DNA of 64,000 nt from Chitinophaga arvensicola (GTDB lineage Bacteria > Bacteroidota > Bacteroidia > Chitinophagales > Chitinophagaceae), in assembly GCF_900110835.1 (NCBI RefSeq), contig NZ_FOJG01000002.1, forward strand, positions 1,206,979 through 1,270,978. The letters run 5' to 3'. The notes under the pieces were generated by a model, which was given only the letters and a program-made list of their open reading frames with translations, searched no databases and was not told the origin of the DNA. The translations under genes were made by a program, and so were the position numbers. Shown one piece after another: positions 9,014-17,877 of the stretch; the first letter of the stretch is position 1; each line of letters opens with the position of its first letter.

Positions 9014-10636
9014 TTATTGGATGATGATCTTCTTTACATAACGTTTATTGTCGTGTTGTACTTCCAGTACATAAGCGCCACCTGCTACATGACCGGTACT
9101 GATGGTAAATGTTCTGGCGTTGGGTTGCTGCACAATCACCGGTTGCATGCCGGCACTGATAAGAGAAGCTTTCACCGGAGCCTTCGGGTTATAATGCGGC
9201 AGGGTAACCGTAAAGGTGCCACCTCCCGGAACGGGATTAGGATATACGTTGATAGCTGCTGCCTCTTCTGCCACTGCCATATGTGTTTCCGCCACGGCTG
9301 CGGTAGTAGCGGAAAGTGCTGCCAGTCCGCTTACGGCGCCGTAGTTGAAAGACTCCCAGGTGCCGATAGTAGTTCGCCAGGAACTCATGGCCTGGGTACC
9401 ATTTTCGGAGCAGAGATAGCCCCCGTTATTTCCCTGGAGAGAGATCGTGCCATTACTATTGGTGATCCAGGTAAACTTTTCCCAGTCCTGCACACTGGTA
9501 CGGTTACACGTAATGGGTTGCGCCCCGTTTTCGGAAGACACATATTTGCCCTGGCTGCGCAGGGCTATCTTGCCACCGCCGGCATCTACTACAGTGAATT
9601 GCTCCCATCCCTGCGCGCTGGTGCGGTTGCAGTTCATGGCCTGTGTACCGTTTTCACTGCTGACATACAGGTTATTGTTGCCCCGCAGCCAGATAGTTTG
9701 CCCGATCGGAGCATTGCCGCCGGGGTTACCGGTACGGGTAACTACCACATCATGAATGGCAGACAACAGGGAGTTGGCACCGGTGACATCCTGGGAGAGC
9801 TCCCAGATCATTACCCCGCTCCCCTGGTCAAAGGCCAGGTTGGTTTTTTGTTTGATGGTGGTGATGCCATTATATCCTACATTATCAAATACATCAGCGT
9901 ACGGATTGGCACCCCGCGCCACCAGCTGCGCGTAGGATTCCCAGGTGGGCCGTCCGTAAAAGGGCACGCCGAGTACTGTTTTGGAAGCCGGCAGTCCCCG
10001 GCCCCTCCAGTAACTCACCGACTGGGAAGCATAGGTGTAGGTAGAATGGTCAAAGTTGTTGTAATCATATGCCATCAGGTTATAAAAATCCACCAGCGCA
10101 AAAGCGCTGTTTAAGATGCTGGCGCCACCGGTACCTACAATCGCGCCGGTGAGGAGTTTGCCCCGGTTATGCATTTCGGTACTGAGCTGCGTCATCAGCG
10201 TAACGTAGTTATTGGCGGATGCGCCTGCATCCGGATATTCCCAATCGATGTCAACCCCATCCAGTCCGTACTGGTTAACGAAGTTGATCATGTTGGTAAC
10301 GAAGTTGTTCCGGTAGGTGCCGTTGGCAGCCAGGCTTTCAAAGCCGCTATCGTCGCCATTGTTCCAGCCCCCAACCGAGATCAGCACTTTTACATTATTG
10401 GCATGTGCGGTGCTGACCAGGCTTTGCAGTTTTGCCGGGTTGTCGATGGCCTGTAAACCGCCGGTACTGGTGGGTAACAGGAAGGCGTAATTAATGTGTG
10501 TAAGCTTGCTATACTGCACCTGGTTTACATTGCCAGCCCAGGAAGGCATATAGCCGATAACACGGAAAGGGGTTTGTGCGGTGGTATTCAGCGCGAATAC
10601 CAAAAGGATAGCTAACAGCTTTAGAAATGGTTTCAT
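9014..10636 (-). CDS. GH18 chitinase with fascin-like beta-trefoil and T9SS sorting domain
   Basis: A secreted endo-acting glycosidase. Numbered from the ATG at 10636: signal peptide 1-21; GH18 TIM barrel about 22-300 with the SVGGW motif (about 87-91) and catalytic DGVDIDWEYP (126-135, acid E133). Three fascin/actin-crosslink-like repeats follow (SSENGTQ / SSENGAQ / CSENGTQ with CNRTS...WExF), a likely beta-trefoil carbohydrate-binding module. The C-terminus is a T9SS type A sorting domain (YPNPVPGGGTF ... YVKKIIIQ), implying export by the type IX system. The longer start at 10681 would put 15 residues before the signal peptide. Chitin or a related GlcNAc polymer is the likely substrate (family knowledge). 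Confidence 0.92.
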   Translation of the reverse strand: MKPFLKLLAILLVFALNTTAQTPFRVIGYMPSWAGNVNQVQYSKLTHINYAFLLPTSTGGLQAIDNPAKLQSLVSTAHANNVKVLISVGGWNNGDDSGFESLAANGTYRNNFVTNMINFVNQYGLDGVDIDWEYPDAGASANNYVTLMTQLSTEMHNRGKLLTGAIVGTGGASILNSAFALVDFYNLMAYDYNNFDHSTYTYASQSVSYWRGRGLPASKTVLGVPFYGRPTWESYAQLVARGANPYADVFDNVGYNGITTIKQKTNLAFDQGSGVMIWELSQDVTGANSLLSAIHDVVVTRTGNPGGNAPIGQTIWLRGNNNLYVSSENGTQAMNCNRTSAQGWEQFTVVDAGGGKIALRSQGKYVSSENGAQPITCNRTSVQDWEKFTWITNSNGTISLQGNNGGYLCSENGTQAMSSWRTTIGTWESFNYGAVSGLAALSATTAAVAETHMAVAEEAAAINVYPNPVPGGGTFTVTLPHYNPKAPVKASLISAGMQPVIVQQPNARTFTISTGHVAGGAYVLEVQHDNKRYVKKIIIQ

Positions 10637-10867
10637 GACGGGAATTTTTTGGTTGAAAAGAAATGCTCGTAATCCTTTCAAAAATAGGGGTTCGTGAAAA
10701 GGAAGTGAGTTTTCGGACTACGGCATTACTACGTCATGCCGGATTTTTTTGAAGAGATGTGGAGCAATAGCGATTTCGGGGTATGCGCCAGGGTACTCGT
10801 ATAACCCGGGGAAAGCCCTATTTCATCTTCCTATAGTAAATTAAAAAAATCCCCATTACCTTTCAAT

Positions 10868-11770
10868 ATGAAAAATAAACACCCGCTTGAACTGGCAAAG
10901 ACCTCCCTGCTCGGCTTATCAGTAGGAGATGCTTTTGGAGAAACGTTCTTCGGTGCGGAAACTGTAATTCTTGACAGGATACAACACAAATCGTTGCAGG
11001 AAGGCGCCTGGTTATTTACCGATGATACCGTTATGGGCATTGGTGTGTACAATATACTGGCACGCCACGGTGAAATTCACCAGGACGAACTGGCCCGTGA
11101 GTTTGCTGCTAATTACTTACTGGATGACTATCGCGGATATGGGGGAACAGCGCATACTATTTTAAAAGCCATTGCCGCAGGGGATCATTGGAGGCAGGTA
11201 AGCAGCAGTGTATTTGACGGAATGGGATCCCTGGGAAATGGAGCGGCGATGCGTTCTGCTCCTATAGGCGCCTATTTTCATGACGATATTAAAAAGGTAA
11301 TTAAACAAGCCACGCTCGCAGCAACGATTACGCACGTTCACCCTGAAGCAGTAGCCGGCGCAGTTGCGGTAGCATTGGCGGCTAGCATTTGTATCGCATC
11401 TTCAACGCTGACAACAGCGGAGTTCTTTGATTTTATTGTGACGCATACGCCTGAAAGCGACCTGAAATACAAAATAAAAAAGGCGGCTACATTACCCGCC
11501 CATTATGATATCCGAACCATTGTTGCCGTACTTGGGAATGGCACCCAGCTATCGGCCACCGATACGGTGCCATTTGCGCTATGGTGTGCGGCACATCACC
11601 TGACAAGTTTTGAAGAAGCATTATGGACCGCCGTCAGCGGATTGGGAGACAGAGATACCATTGCAGCCATTACGGGAAGTATTGTGGTGTTATCCGCAGG
11701 AGAAGATGCCATCCCCGGCTCCTGGCTCCCGCAAACAGAACAATTTGACAGCACCCCGTTTTTCAAATAA
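10868..11770 (+). CDS. ADP-ribosylglycohydrolase family protein (DraG-like)
   Basis: 300 residues, the usual length for the all-helical, di-magnesium ADP-ribosylhydrolase fold. Metal-site motifs are intact: GDAFGE (20-25), FTDDTVM (50-56), GNGAAMR in the middle and GDRDT (260-264, with D261 and D263) near the C-terminus. Such enzymes remove ADP-ribose from proteins or small molecules in the cytoplasm. No cognate ADP-ribosyltransferase is visible nearby, so it stands alone here, with its own terminator at 11772-11798. Confidence 0.9.
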   Translation: MKNKHPLELAKTSLLGLSVGDAFGETFFGAETVILDRIQHKSLQEGAWLFTDDTVMGIGVYNILARHGEIHQDELAREFAANYLLDDYRGYGGTAHTILKAIAAGDHWRQVSSSVFDGMGSLGNGAAMRSAPIGAYFHDDIKKVIKQATLAATITHVHPEAVAGAVAVALAASICIASSTLTTAEFFDFIVTHTPESDLKYKIKKAATLPAHYDIRTIVAVLGNGTQLSATDTVPFALWCAAHHLTSFEEALWTAVSGLGDRDTIAAITGSIVVLSAGEDAIPGSWLPQTEQFDSTPFFK

Positions 11771-11771
11771 A

Positions 11772-11798
11772 AAAAGCAGACCCTCAGGGCCTGCTTTT
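11772..11798. terminator. Bidirectional intrinsic terminator
   Basis: AAAAGCAG pairs with CTGCTTTT. One mismatch and a CCC/GGG inner stem close a TCA loop. It sits between the convergent ADP-ribosylglycohydrolase and small lipoprotein genes. Confidence 0.75.
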
Positions 11799-11819
11799 AA
11801 AATATAACTCCATGTTGGC

Positions 11820-11954
11820 TTATCTGTAATATCCATGTCCGTAATGATGATGATAATGCGGACGGTAATATCCGGGTCTGTCGCGTACTACCAGACAACT
11901 GCTTAAACCAGACACAAGTATGACGGTGATGATCAGGTATTTTAACGTTTTCAT
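11820..11954 (-). CDS. Small His/Tyr-rich lipoprotein, unknown function
   Basis: 44 residues from the ATG at 11954. It has a lipoprotein signal peptide (MKTLKYLIITVILVSGLSSC) and then a tail of about 24 residues dominated by His, Tyr, Arg and Gly. The longer frame to 12026 would bury the signal peptide, so it is not used. Histidine clusters can bind transition metals, but nothing more can be inferred. No partner gene is evident. Confidence 0.6.
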   Translation of the reverse strand: MKTLKYLIITVILVSGLSSCLVVRDRPGYYRPHYHHHYGHGYYR

Positions 11955-12092
11955 GACTGTAAGATTTGAGTGCATTATGAATGGTTGGAAGTTAATCAGC
12001 TGCAGACGGGTTAGCTTCCGGTTCACTTACAGTAAATGATAAAACTATGCCAGAGTGCCAACAGAAGTGTTATCTATTGTTAACAGCTGCTG

Positions 12093-13355
12093 TCAGGCTG
12101 CATCCGCAGGATGAAACGCGGTTCCTTCTGCCGGATTAAACTCCTTTTCACTTTTTGCAATCACAATGGTAGCTACGCCATTGCCGATGATATTGGTGAT
12201 AGCGCGTGCTTCGCTCATAAATTTATCAACGCCCAGCAAAAACGCCAATCCTTCTACCGGTATTTTATGCACGGCGGTTAACGTAGATGCCAGTACGATA
12301 AATCCACTGCCGGTAACACCGGCAGCACCTTTGGAAGTCACCATCAGGATACCGATAATGCTGAGCATTTCACCAATGCTCAGGTGTACGTCGTAAAGTT
12401 GTGCAATGAAAATAACCGACATCGATAAATAAATGGAAGTGCCGTCCAGGTTAAAGGAATAGCCGGTAGGAACCACCAGTCCTACCACAGATTTACTGCA
12501 GCCCATTTTCTCCAGTTTGACCATAATCGATGGCAATGCCGATTCTGAAGAAGAGGTTCCTAATACCAGCAGCAGTTCTTCCTTGATATATTGTAAAAAC
12601 TTTAAAATGCTGAGTTTATAATATTTCAGGATACCGCCCAGTACCAGGAAAACAAAAATCCCCATGGTCAGGTACATGGTGCCCATCAGTTTAGCCAGGG
12701 GAACTAATGTATGCAACCCGAATTTACCGATGGTATACGCCATTCCGCCGAAAGCGCCCAATGGCGCCAGGTACATCACATATTTCAGCGCGGTAAACAC
12801 CAGCTTCGATAATTTGCTCAACCCACGGATCACCGTCTGACGATGCCGGGAATAATTGAGTAATACCCCGATTATGATAGCTGCCAGCAATACCTGCAGG
12901 GTGAGATTATTTAAAAAGAAAGCGAGCCAGTCGAAATGACTGGAAGCACCGGAAGTATATTTGGAAGCATTCTGGATCTGGAGATGGCTTTTATCTATTT
13001 TTCCGGGTTGTATCAATATGGCCATCAGCACACCGAGCGCCAGGGAAACAGTAGATACCACTTCAAAATACAGCAGTGATTTAACCCCGATGCGGCCTAC
13101 TTTTTTCAGGTCGTCCATCCCGCTGATACCTAATACAATCGTCAGGAAGATGATGGGCGCGATAAATAGTTTGATGATATCGATAAAGGTTTTTCCGATA
13201 ATCTCCATCTTCACGCCGGTAGCCGGCGCCAGGCTCCCCAGCAAAATACCGGCGATAATGGCGATCAGCACCCAGAAGGTGAGATTGGTTAAAATGCGGA
13301 AATGAAGGCTTCGTTGAGTGATTGTTTTTGTCTGATTAGATAACACGTCTTCCAT
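12093..13355 (-). CDS. dctA: Dicarboxylate/amino acid:cation symporter (DAACS family)
   Basis: A multi-pass inner-membrane carrier of about 420 residues that couples uptake of C4-dicarboxylates or acidic amino acids to H+ or Na+. The family hallmarks are present: a Ser-rich re-entrant loop (GTSSSESALPS), the GYSFNLDGTSIY motif and TSKGAAGVTGSGFIVLA near the C-terminus, then an Asp/Arg region (DKFMSEARAITN) of the substrate site. The frame is open to 13442, but MEDVLSNQ at 13355 fits the family N-terminus. Substrate choice between succinate-type acids and glutamate cannot be settled; the symbol is by closest resemblance. Confidence 0.85.
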   Translation of the reverse strand: MEDVLSNQTKTITQRSLHFRILTNLTFWVLIAIIAGILLGSLAPATGVKMEIIGKTFIDIIKLFIAPIIFLTIVLGISGMDDLKKVGRIGVKSLLYFEVVSTVSLALGVLMAILIQPGKIDKSHLQIQNASKYTSGASSHFDWLAFFLNNLTLQVLLAAIIIGVLLNYSRHRQTVIRGLSKLSKLVFTALKYVMYLAPLGAFGGMAYTIGKFGLHTLVPLAKLMGTMYLTMGIFVFLVLGGILKYYKLSILKFLQYIKEELLLVLGTSSSESALPSIMVKLEKMGCSKSVVGLVVPTGYSFNLDGTSIYLSMSVIFIAQLYDVHLSIGEMLSIIGILMVTSKGAAGVTGSGFIVLASTLTAVHKIPVEGLAFLLGVDKFMSEARAITNIIGNGVATIVIAKSEKEFNPAEGTAFHPADAA

Positions 13356-13473
13356 AAAAAGTTTACCAGTCTGGTTGATTTCGCCGTTAAATAACGAAAT
13401 TTCGGCAGAAAAGAAGAAAGATATTCTTCTGCATTGACGCAATAGCCCTTAAAATTGGCGTTTTTGCCGCCCT

Positions 13474-13501
13474 GCCCCAGGGATACAGGGGCGTACATTT
13501 G
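13474..13501 (+). promoter_or_regulatory. Bacteroidota promoter of the alpha/beta hydrolase gene
   Basis: A TTTTTG -33 element ends at 13476; a 17-nt spacer follows, then TACATTTG (13494-13501), a perfect -7 element. Predicted transcription start is near 13508, 16 nt before the ATG at 13524. This rules out the longer in-frame ATG at 13455. Confidence 0.65.
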
Positions 13502-13523
13502 TGAAAATAAAACCGAACATTTT

Positions 13524-14363
13524 ATGCGCCACAAATATTTGCTGCTCCTTTTTGTACTCACCTTTATACATCTGCAAATGAATGCACAGTCGCCCGCAAC
13601 GGGGCATTATGCGCCTGTAAACGGTTTAAAGCTTTACTATGAATTGCATGGCAGCGGCACTCCGCTGGTACTTCTCCATGGCGGCGGTTCTACGATCCAA
13701 TCCACCTATGGCCGTATCCTGCCTGCGCTGGCAAAAAAGCACCGGGTGATTGCAATCGAGTTGCAGGCGCATGGACATACTGCTGATATTGACCGCCCAT
13801 TAAGTTTTGAGCAGGATGCAGATGATGTGGCCGCGCTGCTGAAGCAACTGCATATCAGCAAAGCTTCCATCATGGGCTTTAGCAATGGCGGTACTACCGC
13901 TTTGCAGATGGCCATCCGGCATCCGGAGGCAGTTGATAAACTGGTGCTGATTGCCGCCCTTTACAATCGTAGTGGTGTGCCGCCGGGCTTCTTTGAAGGC
14001 TTCCCCAACGCCACACTGGAGCAAATGCCCAAGCCGCTGCAGGAAGCCTATCTGGCCGTAAATCCCGATCCCAAAGGGCTGCAGGCAATGTTTCACCGGG
14101 ATGCAACGAGGATGGCAGCGTTTAAGGATATCCCGGATACCGCGATAAGAAGGATCCAGGCGCCTGCGCTGGTGATAAACGGCGATGCGGAAGTGATCCT
14201 GGCCGCACATGCCATGGCTTTATCGCACCTGCTGCCACATGCACGGCTGGCCATTCTTCCCGGCGGACATGGTGAGTACATCGGAGAAGTTTGCGCCCCC
14301 GACAAAAAAAGCATCATGCCGGAGGTTACCACCGCCATCATCCTGGAGTTCCTGGCGAAATAG
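13524..14363 (+). CDS. Secreted alpha/beta hydrolase
   Basis: About 279 residues. The signal peptide (about 1-22, ending MNAQ) predicts export to the periplasm. An alpha/beta hydrolase fold follows, with the oxyanion LHGGGS motif, nucleophile elbow MGFSNGG (catalytic Ser), a late Asp (INGDAEV) and the catalytic His in PGGHGEY. Family members hydrolyse esters, epoxides or similar bonds; the substrate here is unknown. The start is fixed by the signal peptide and by the promoter 16 nt upstream. Confidence 0.88.
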   Translation: MRHKYLLLLFVLTFIHLQMNAQSPATGHYAPVNGLKLYYELHGSGTPLVLLHGGGSTIQSTYGRILPALAKKHRVIAIELQAHGHTADIDRPLSFEQDADDVAALLKQLHISKASIMGFSNGGTTALQMAIRHPEAVDKLVLIAALYNRSGVPPGFFEGFPNATLEQMPKPLQEAYLAVNPDPKGLQAMFHRDATRMAAFKDIPDTAIRRIQAPALVINGDAEVILAAHAMALSHLLPHARLAILPGGHGEYIGEVCAPDKKSIMPEVTTAIILEFLAK

Positions 14364-14385
14364 GCCGCCGGTATAACCGCAACGG

Positions 14386-14991
14386 CTACTCCAATGTTTC
14401 TGAGATGACATGACGCAACCGGCTCCGGTCAGCTTTGTGAGCTTCCAGTTGCCCGATATTGGTTACGACAAAGCTTCTCAGAAATTCGTTGGGAGTGTCC
14501 AGGTGATTGCTGCGTTTATTTTTTATGTTCAGGATAATGGCCTCGATGGTACGGATCATCCCCCAGGGGAATCCCCACCAGCCTAAAGCGATGCTTTTAC
14601 CGAGTGCGTTGTTATTTAACTCGTCCAGGCAATCCGGGCACCCAACATGCACCTTCTTTTTCCATTGGGTCAGGATCACAAAACTCATCACTTCCATGGT
14701 CTGCGTAGCATTCAGGGTATCTTCCGCGCTGTCGCAAATAGGGCAATTCAGCCGGTTGATCAGCTGGCAATAGTTATCAATTTCCTCAACAGTATAATCT
14801 GTTTTATTCTGGGCATCCAGCGCATTGGATAGACGGGGGTTAAATCCCCGTTTTTTTATTTCGTTCTTTGCCACTTCCAATGCTTCAGGAGTAAGGCCAT
14901 TGGCGTTCTGCGTAACCAGGTAAACCAATTCATTGTCAGACATTTTTGCATACCGCTCCTGAACAAATTTCACATCAATTCCGGTTTTCAT
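14386..14991 (-). CDS. Hypothetical protein with CPxC/CPDC putative zinc site
   Basis: About 201 residues from the ATG at 14991. The N-terminal 50 residues are helical (FVQERYAKMSDNEL ... ALEVAKNEIKKRG), a segment I have seen at the start of other Bacteroidota hypotheticals. A CPICDSAEDT motif and a later GCPDCLDEL motif could together bind one metal ion. A short hydrophobic stretch (ALGWWGFPWGMIRTIEAIIL) may touch the membrane. The frame extends to 15126, overlapping the TlpA-like gene, and is less likely there. Function is not recognised. Confidence 0.65.
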   Translation of the reverse strand: MKTGIDVKFVQERYAKMSDNELVYLVTQNANGLTPEALEVAKNEIKKRGFNPRLSNALDAQNKTDYTVEEIDNYCQLINRLNCPICDSAEDTLNATQTMEVMSFVILTQWKKKVHVGCPDCLDELNNNALGKSIALGWWGFPWGMIRTIEAIILNIKNKRSNHLDTPNEFLRSFVVTNIGQLEAHKADRSRLRHVISETLE

Positions 14992-15040
14992 AGGTAGATA
15001 GGATTTGACAACAAAAGTATTATTTTGGCGATCATTTCTA

Positions 15041-16183
15041 CTACTCTTTTCTAAAAATCCTGGCCAGTTCTTCCTGCAGGTGCTCTTCCCGCAAGTCGCG
15101 CGCAAGTATCTTTCCATCCGGGCCAATGAGAAAATTGGCAGGTATAGACCGGATACCGTATATTTTTGCGGCGCTGTTTTCCCATCCTTTCAGATCAGAC
15201 ACCTGTGGCCAATGCAGCTGGTCGCTCTCGATCGCTTTAAGCCACGCGCCTTTCTGGCCGGGCATATCCAGGGATACACCCAGTACCGTAAATCCTTTGT
15301 CTTTATATTGCTGATATGCTTTTACCACATTCGGATTTTCCTGGCGGCAGGGGCCACACCAGCTGGCCCAGAAATCGAGCAACACATACTTTCCTCTAAA
15401 GTCTGATAACCTGATAGTAGTGCCATCCTTGGCGGAGGGCTGACTAAAGTCAACCGCGACCTTACCGGTCTGCGTATTGGTTTGCGCCTCCAGCGAAACC
15501 AGGATCCCCTGCGCCAGCGGTGCTTTTTTCAGGCGGGGCGACAACCGGTCATATGCTTCCCTGGCTGCAGCAGTAATGCCTGGCTGCGCAGCAATATGTG
15601 CCAGGCTGATCACACTGAGGTACGAGTCCGGATTTTTCTTTGCAAAGTCGAGATGTATCAGAAAGGACTGGTGCAGGATCGCCTTTTCTCTTTCTACAAA
15701 AGCGTTATAAACCGCCTTATCCTTCTGTTGTGCTTCCGGCAATGCCTCAAATTCCAGGCGCAGGGCCGTAAATTGCTCATCGTTGGGCTTGAGCATCTGT
15801 TGAAGCTCATGGAATTTATCGTTGATGGGAGATCCACTGATGCGGATATTTTTCAGAGAGTCAGACGCCGACACTTTTATGTGGGCAGGCTCCAGGTATA
15901 ACCGGGCGTAGTCAACAGTTTCATGCGGGGCCAGCTTGTTTATGTAGGGATTTTTGTTGAGATAAAGCGCAGCGTATACAGGATAGGCCAGTTGGTGTTT
16001 AAAAATAAAACGACCTTTTTCAACCCTGGCAGAATCTGTGATCTGTTTATCTTCTACCTGGTATACCAGGTAGATTCTATCTCCATTTTTCAGGGCATCT
16101 ACTTTTCCTGTCAGTTCAAATTTATCTTGTGCCAACAAACCGTGGGAGAGCAACAAGCAGGCTACCAGTAAGGATATACGCAT
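15041..16183 (-). CDS. TlpA-like thiol-disulfide oxidoreductase with DUF4369 domain
   Basis: 380 residues: signal peptide 1-18, an N-terminal DUF4369-like beta domain (about 20-115, ending in the ISGSPINDKF linker), a helical middle, and a thioredoxin domain (about 240-380) with active site WCGPC (C276/C279) and the cis-Pro segment SIPANFLIG. Periplasmic TlpA-type proteins reduce disulfides, for example in cytochrome maturation. The combined DUF4369-thioredoxin form is common in Bacteroidota. No cytochrome genes are nearby, so the client is unknown. Confidence 0.9.
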   Translation of the reverse strand: MRISLLVACLLLSHGLLAQDKFELTGKVDALKNGDRIYLVYQVEDKQITDSARVEKGRFIFKHQLAYPVYAALYLNKNPYINKLAPHETVDYARLYLEPAHIKVSASDSLKNIRISGSPINDKFHELQQMLKPNDEQFTALRLEFEALPEAQQKDKAVYNAFVEREKAILHQSFLIHLDFAKKNPDSYLSVISLAHIAAQPGITAAAREAYDRLSPRLKKAPLAQGILVSLEAQTNTQTGKVAVDFSQPSAKDGTTIRLSDFRGKYVLLDFWASWCGPCRQENPNVVKAYQQYKDKGFTVLGVSLDMPGQKGAWLKAIESDQLHWPQVSDLKGWENSAAKIYGIRSIPANFLIGPDGKILARDLREEHLQEELARIFRKE

Positions 16184-16270
16184 AAGTCTTATTTTTTCAG
16201 CACTTCTTCAAAATACAAATTTTTGACCTGATGTTCCGATAAAAATAAGACCTATGCGTCATTTATCTCG

Positions 16271-17530
16271 CTATACCTCTGTACCAGGAAGGGCTTCCAC
16301 TAATTGCGGTGCTTCTTTCTTTTCCCGGCTCAGCACCTTATAGGCGATGATAATACTGAGCAGTGTACACAATGCGCCTATCAGGAAATGGGCACCCGGC
16401 AGATGAAAAGGTGCTTTAGATGATGTAAAATAAGCAAAGGTGCCGCTCATCATCAGCGGGCCGATGATAGTAGTAAGACTCATCAGGCTGGTGAGTGCGC
16501 CTTGCAGTTCGCCCTGCTGATTACGCGGTACATGAACGGAGATCACGGATTGCAGGGAGGGGCCACAAATACCACCAAGGCAGTATGGTACCAGGAAAAC
16601 AAACATCATCCAGCCCTGTGTGGCAAAAGCAAAGAGGATTAATCCCAGTGTATACAGTGATAACCCCAGGTAAATACTTTTCTCATTACCTATCTTTGGA
16701 TTAATGACCCTTGTTAATCCCGCCTGCACAGCGCCTACGAGCACACCTACTACCGCAAGGGAAATACCTACCATTTTTTCTGTCCAGCCAAACCGGTAAA
16801 TGGTGAAGAAATTCCAGTTACTGTTGACAGACTGGCTACCGAGGTAGATCAGGAAAAAACTGAGTGCCAGGCCGCCTATTTCGGGATGGCTCGTCAGGAA
16901 TTTCAGCGATCCGAACGGATTGGCCCTTTTCCATTCAAACGGGCGGCGGTTTTCTTTACTGAGCGACTCCGGCAGGAAGAAATAGCCGTATAAACAATTC
17001 AGCAGGCAGAGCGCGGCAGCAGCATAAAATGGCGCGCGAAGGCCCCAGTGTGCCAGCAATCCGCCGAGTGCAGGACCGAGTACAAAGCCCAGACCAAAGG
17101 CAGCGCCGATCATACCAAAGTTCTTCGCCCGGGAAGTTTCATCGGTACTTACATCCGCGATATAAGCGGTGGCAGTAGTAAAGCTGGCACCTGTGACACC
17201 GGCAATCACACGGCCGACAAACAACCAGCCATAAGCCGGCGCCAGCGCCAGGATGATGTAATCGATGCCGAAACCGAATAATGATAATAGTAAGATCGGC
17301 CGGCGACCATACTTATCACTGAGATTTCCGATAACGGGGGCAAACAAAAACTGTGTAACCGCAAACACGGATAAGAGTAACGCACCATAAGTGGCGGCTT
17401 CATTAACCGGGATATGCTTTAACTGTGAAATAAGATCCGCCATCACTGGAAGGATCAGCCCAAATCCCATTACGTCGATCAGCAACGTAACGAAGATGAA
17501 ACTAATAGCGGCCTTGTTGGATGTGTGCAT
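16271..17530 (-). CDS. MFS efflux transporter, Tet (TCR/TetA) type
   Basis: A 12-TM inner-membrane antiporter of about 419 residues. It has the TetA-like N-terminus (FVTLLIDVMGFGLILPV), MFS motif A (GNLSDKYGRRPIL) and motif C-like FGLGFVLGPALGG. Related chromosomal proteins in Bacteroidota are usually annotated as TCR/Tet MFS transporters; actual drug export cannot be judged from sequence. A Bacteroidota promoter (17603-17636) lies about 73 nt upstream of the ATG at 17530, which argues against the longer frame starting at 17605. Confidence 0.85.
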   Translation of the reverse strand: MHTSNKAAISFIFVTLLIDVMGFGLILPVMADLISQLKHIPVNEAATYGALLLSVFAVTQFLFAPVIGNLSDKYGRRPILLLSLFGFGIDYIILALAPAYGWLFVGRVIAGVTGASFTTATAYIADVSTDETSRAKNFGMIGAAFGLGFVLGPALGGLLAHWGLRAPFYAAAALCLLNCLYGYFFLPESLSKENRRPFEWKRANPFGSLKFLTSHPEIGGLALSFFLIYLGSQSVNSNWNFFTIYRFGWTEKMVGISLAVVGVLVGAVQAGLTRVINPKIGNEKSIYLGLSLYTLGLILFAFATQGWMMFVFLVPYCLGGICGPSLQSVISVHVPRNQQGELQGALTSLMSLTTIIGPLMMSGTFAYFTSSKAPFHLPGAHFLIGALCTLLSIIIAYKVLSREKKEAPQLVEALPGTEV

Positions 17531-17602
17531 GGTGTTGTTTTGGAAACGTGTATAAAAAATTGGATAGAGGGTTCTCTTTTCCTCACCTGATTTTGGGCTT
17601 TG

Positions 17603-17636
17603 CAAAGATAATCCGGGGTATTGTTATACAAAAAAA
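17603..17636 (-). promoter_or_regulatory. Bacteroidota promoter of the MFS gene
   Basis: On the minus strand, TTTTTTTG is followed by an 18-nt spacer and TATCTTTG, matching TTTG / TAnnTTTG. Predicted start is near 17597. Confidence 0.65.
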
Positions 17637-17809
17637 CTTTCCCGCAAGACTCCTGCTTTTCCCGGTAAAACCCACGATTGTACCGGTAAAATAAGCGCGG
17701 TCAAAATTACTGACTCCTGTATAAAAGAGCGGGGTGAATTGAGACAATAAAGGGGTGCTTTGTGACATTCACGAAGCAAGTGACAACATCTTTTTCTACA
17801 GAAATATCT

Positions 17810-17848
17810 AAAAAAAATGTGGCACTTCTCTTTCGAAAAGTACCACGT
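17810..17848 (-). terminator. Intrinsic terminator of the DUF1080 gene
   Basis: On the minus strand, ACGTGGTACTT pairs with AAGTGCCACAT (one mismatch, one G-U pair) around a 10-nt loop, then a run of eight T. Confidence 0.7.
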
Positions 17849-17877
17849 TTTAAACTATATCCTTCCTGCGGAGTGAT

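Larger units (their letters stand above)
17531..17877. other. Intergenic region between MFS and DUF1080 genes
   Basis: Holds the minus-strand MFS promoter (17603-17636) and the terminator of the upstream DUF1080 gene (17810-17848). I see no gene or other structure in the remainder. Confidence 0.6.

Noticed and set aside
9017..10114. Long plus-strand ORF opposite the chitinase gene
   Set aside because: Antisense shadow of the GH18/T9SS gene; its sequence has no domain or signal.
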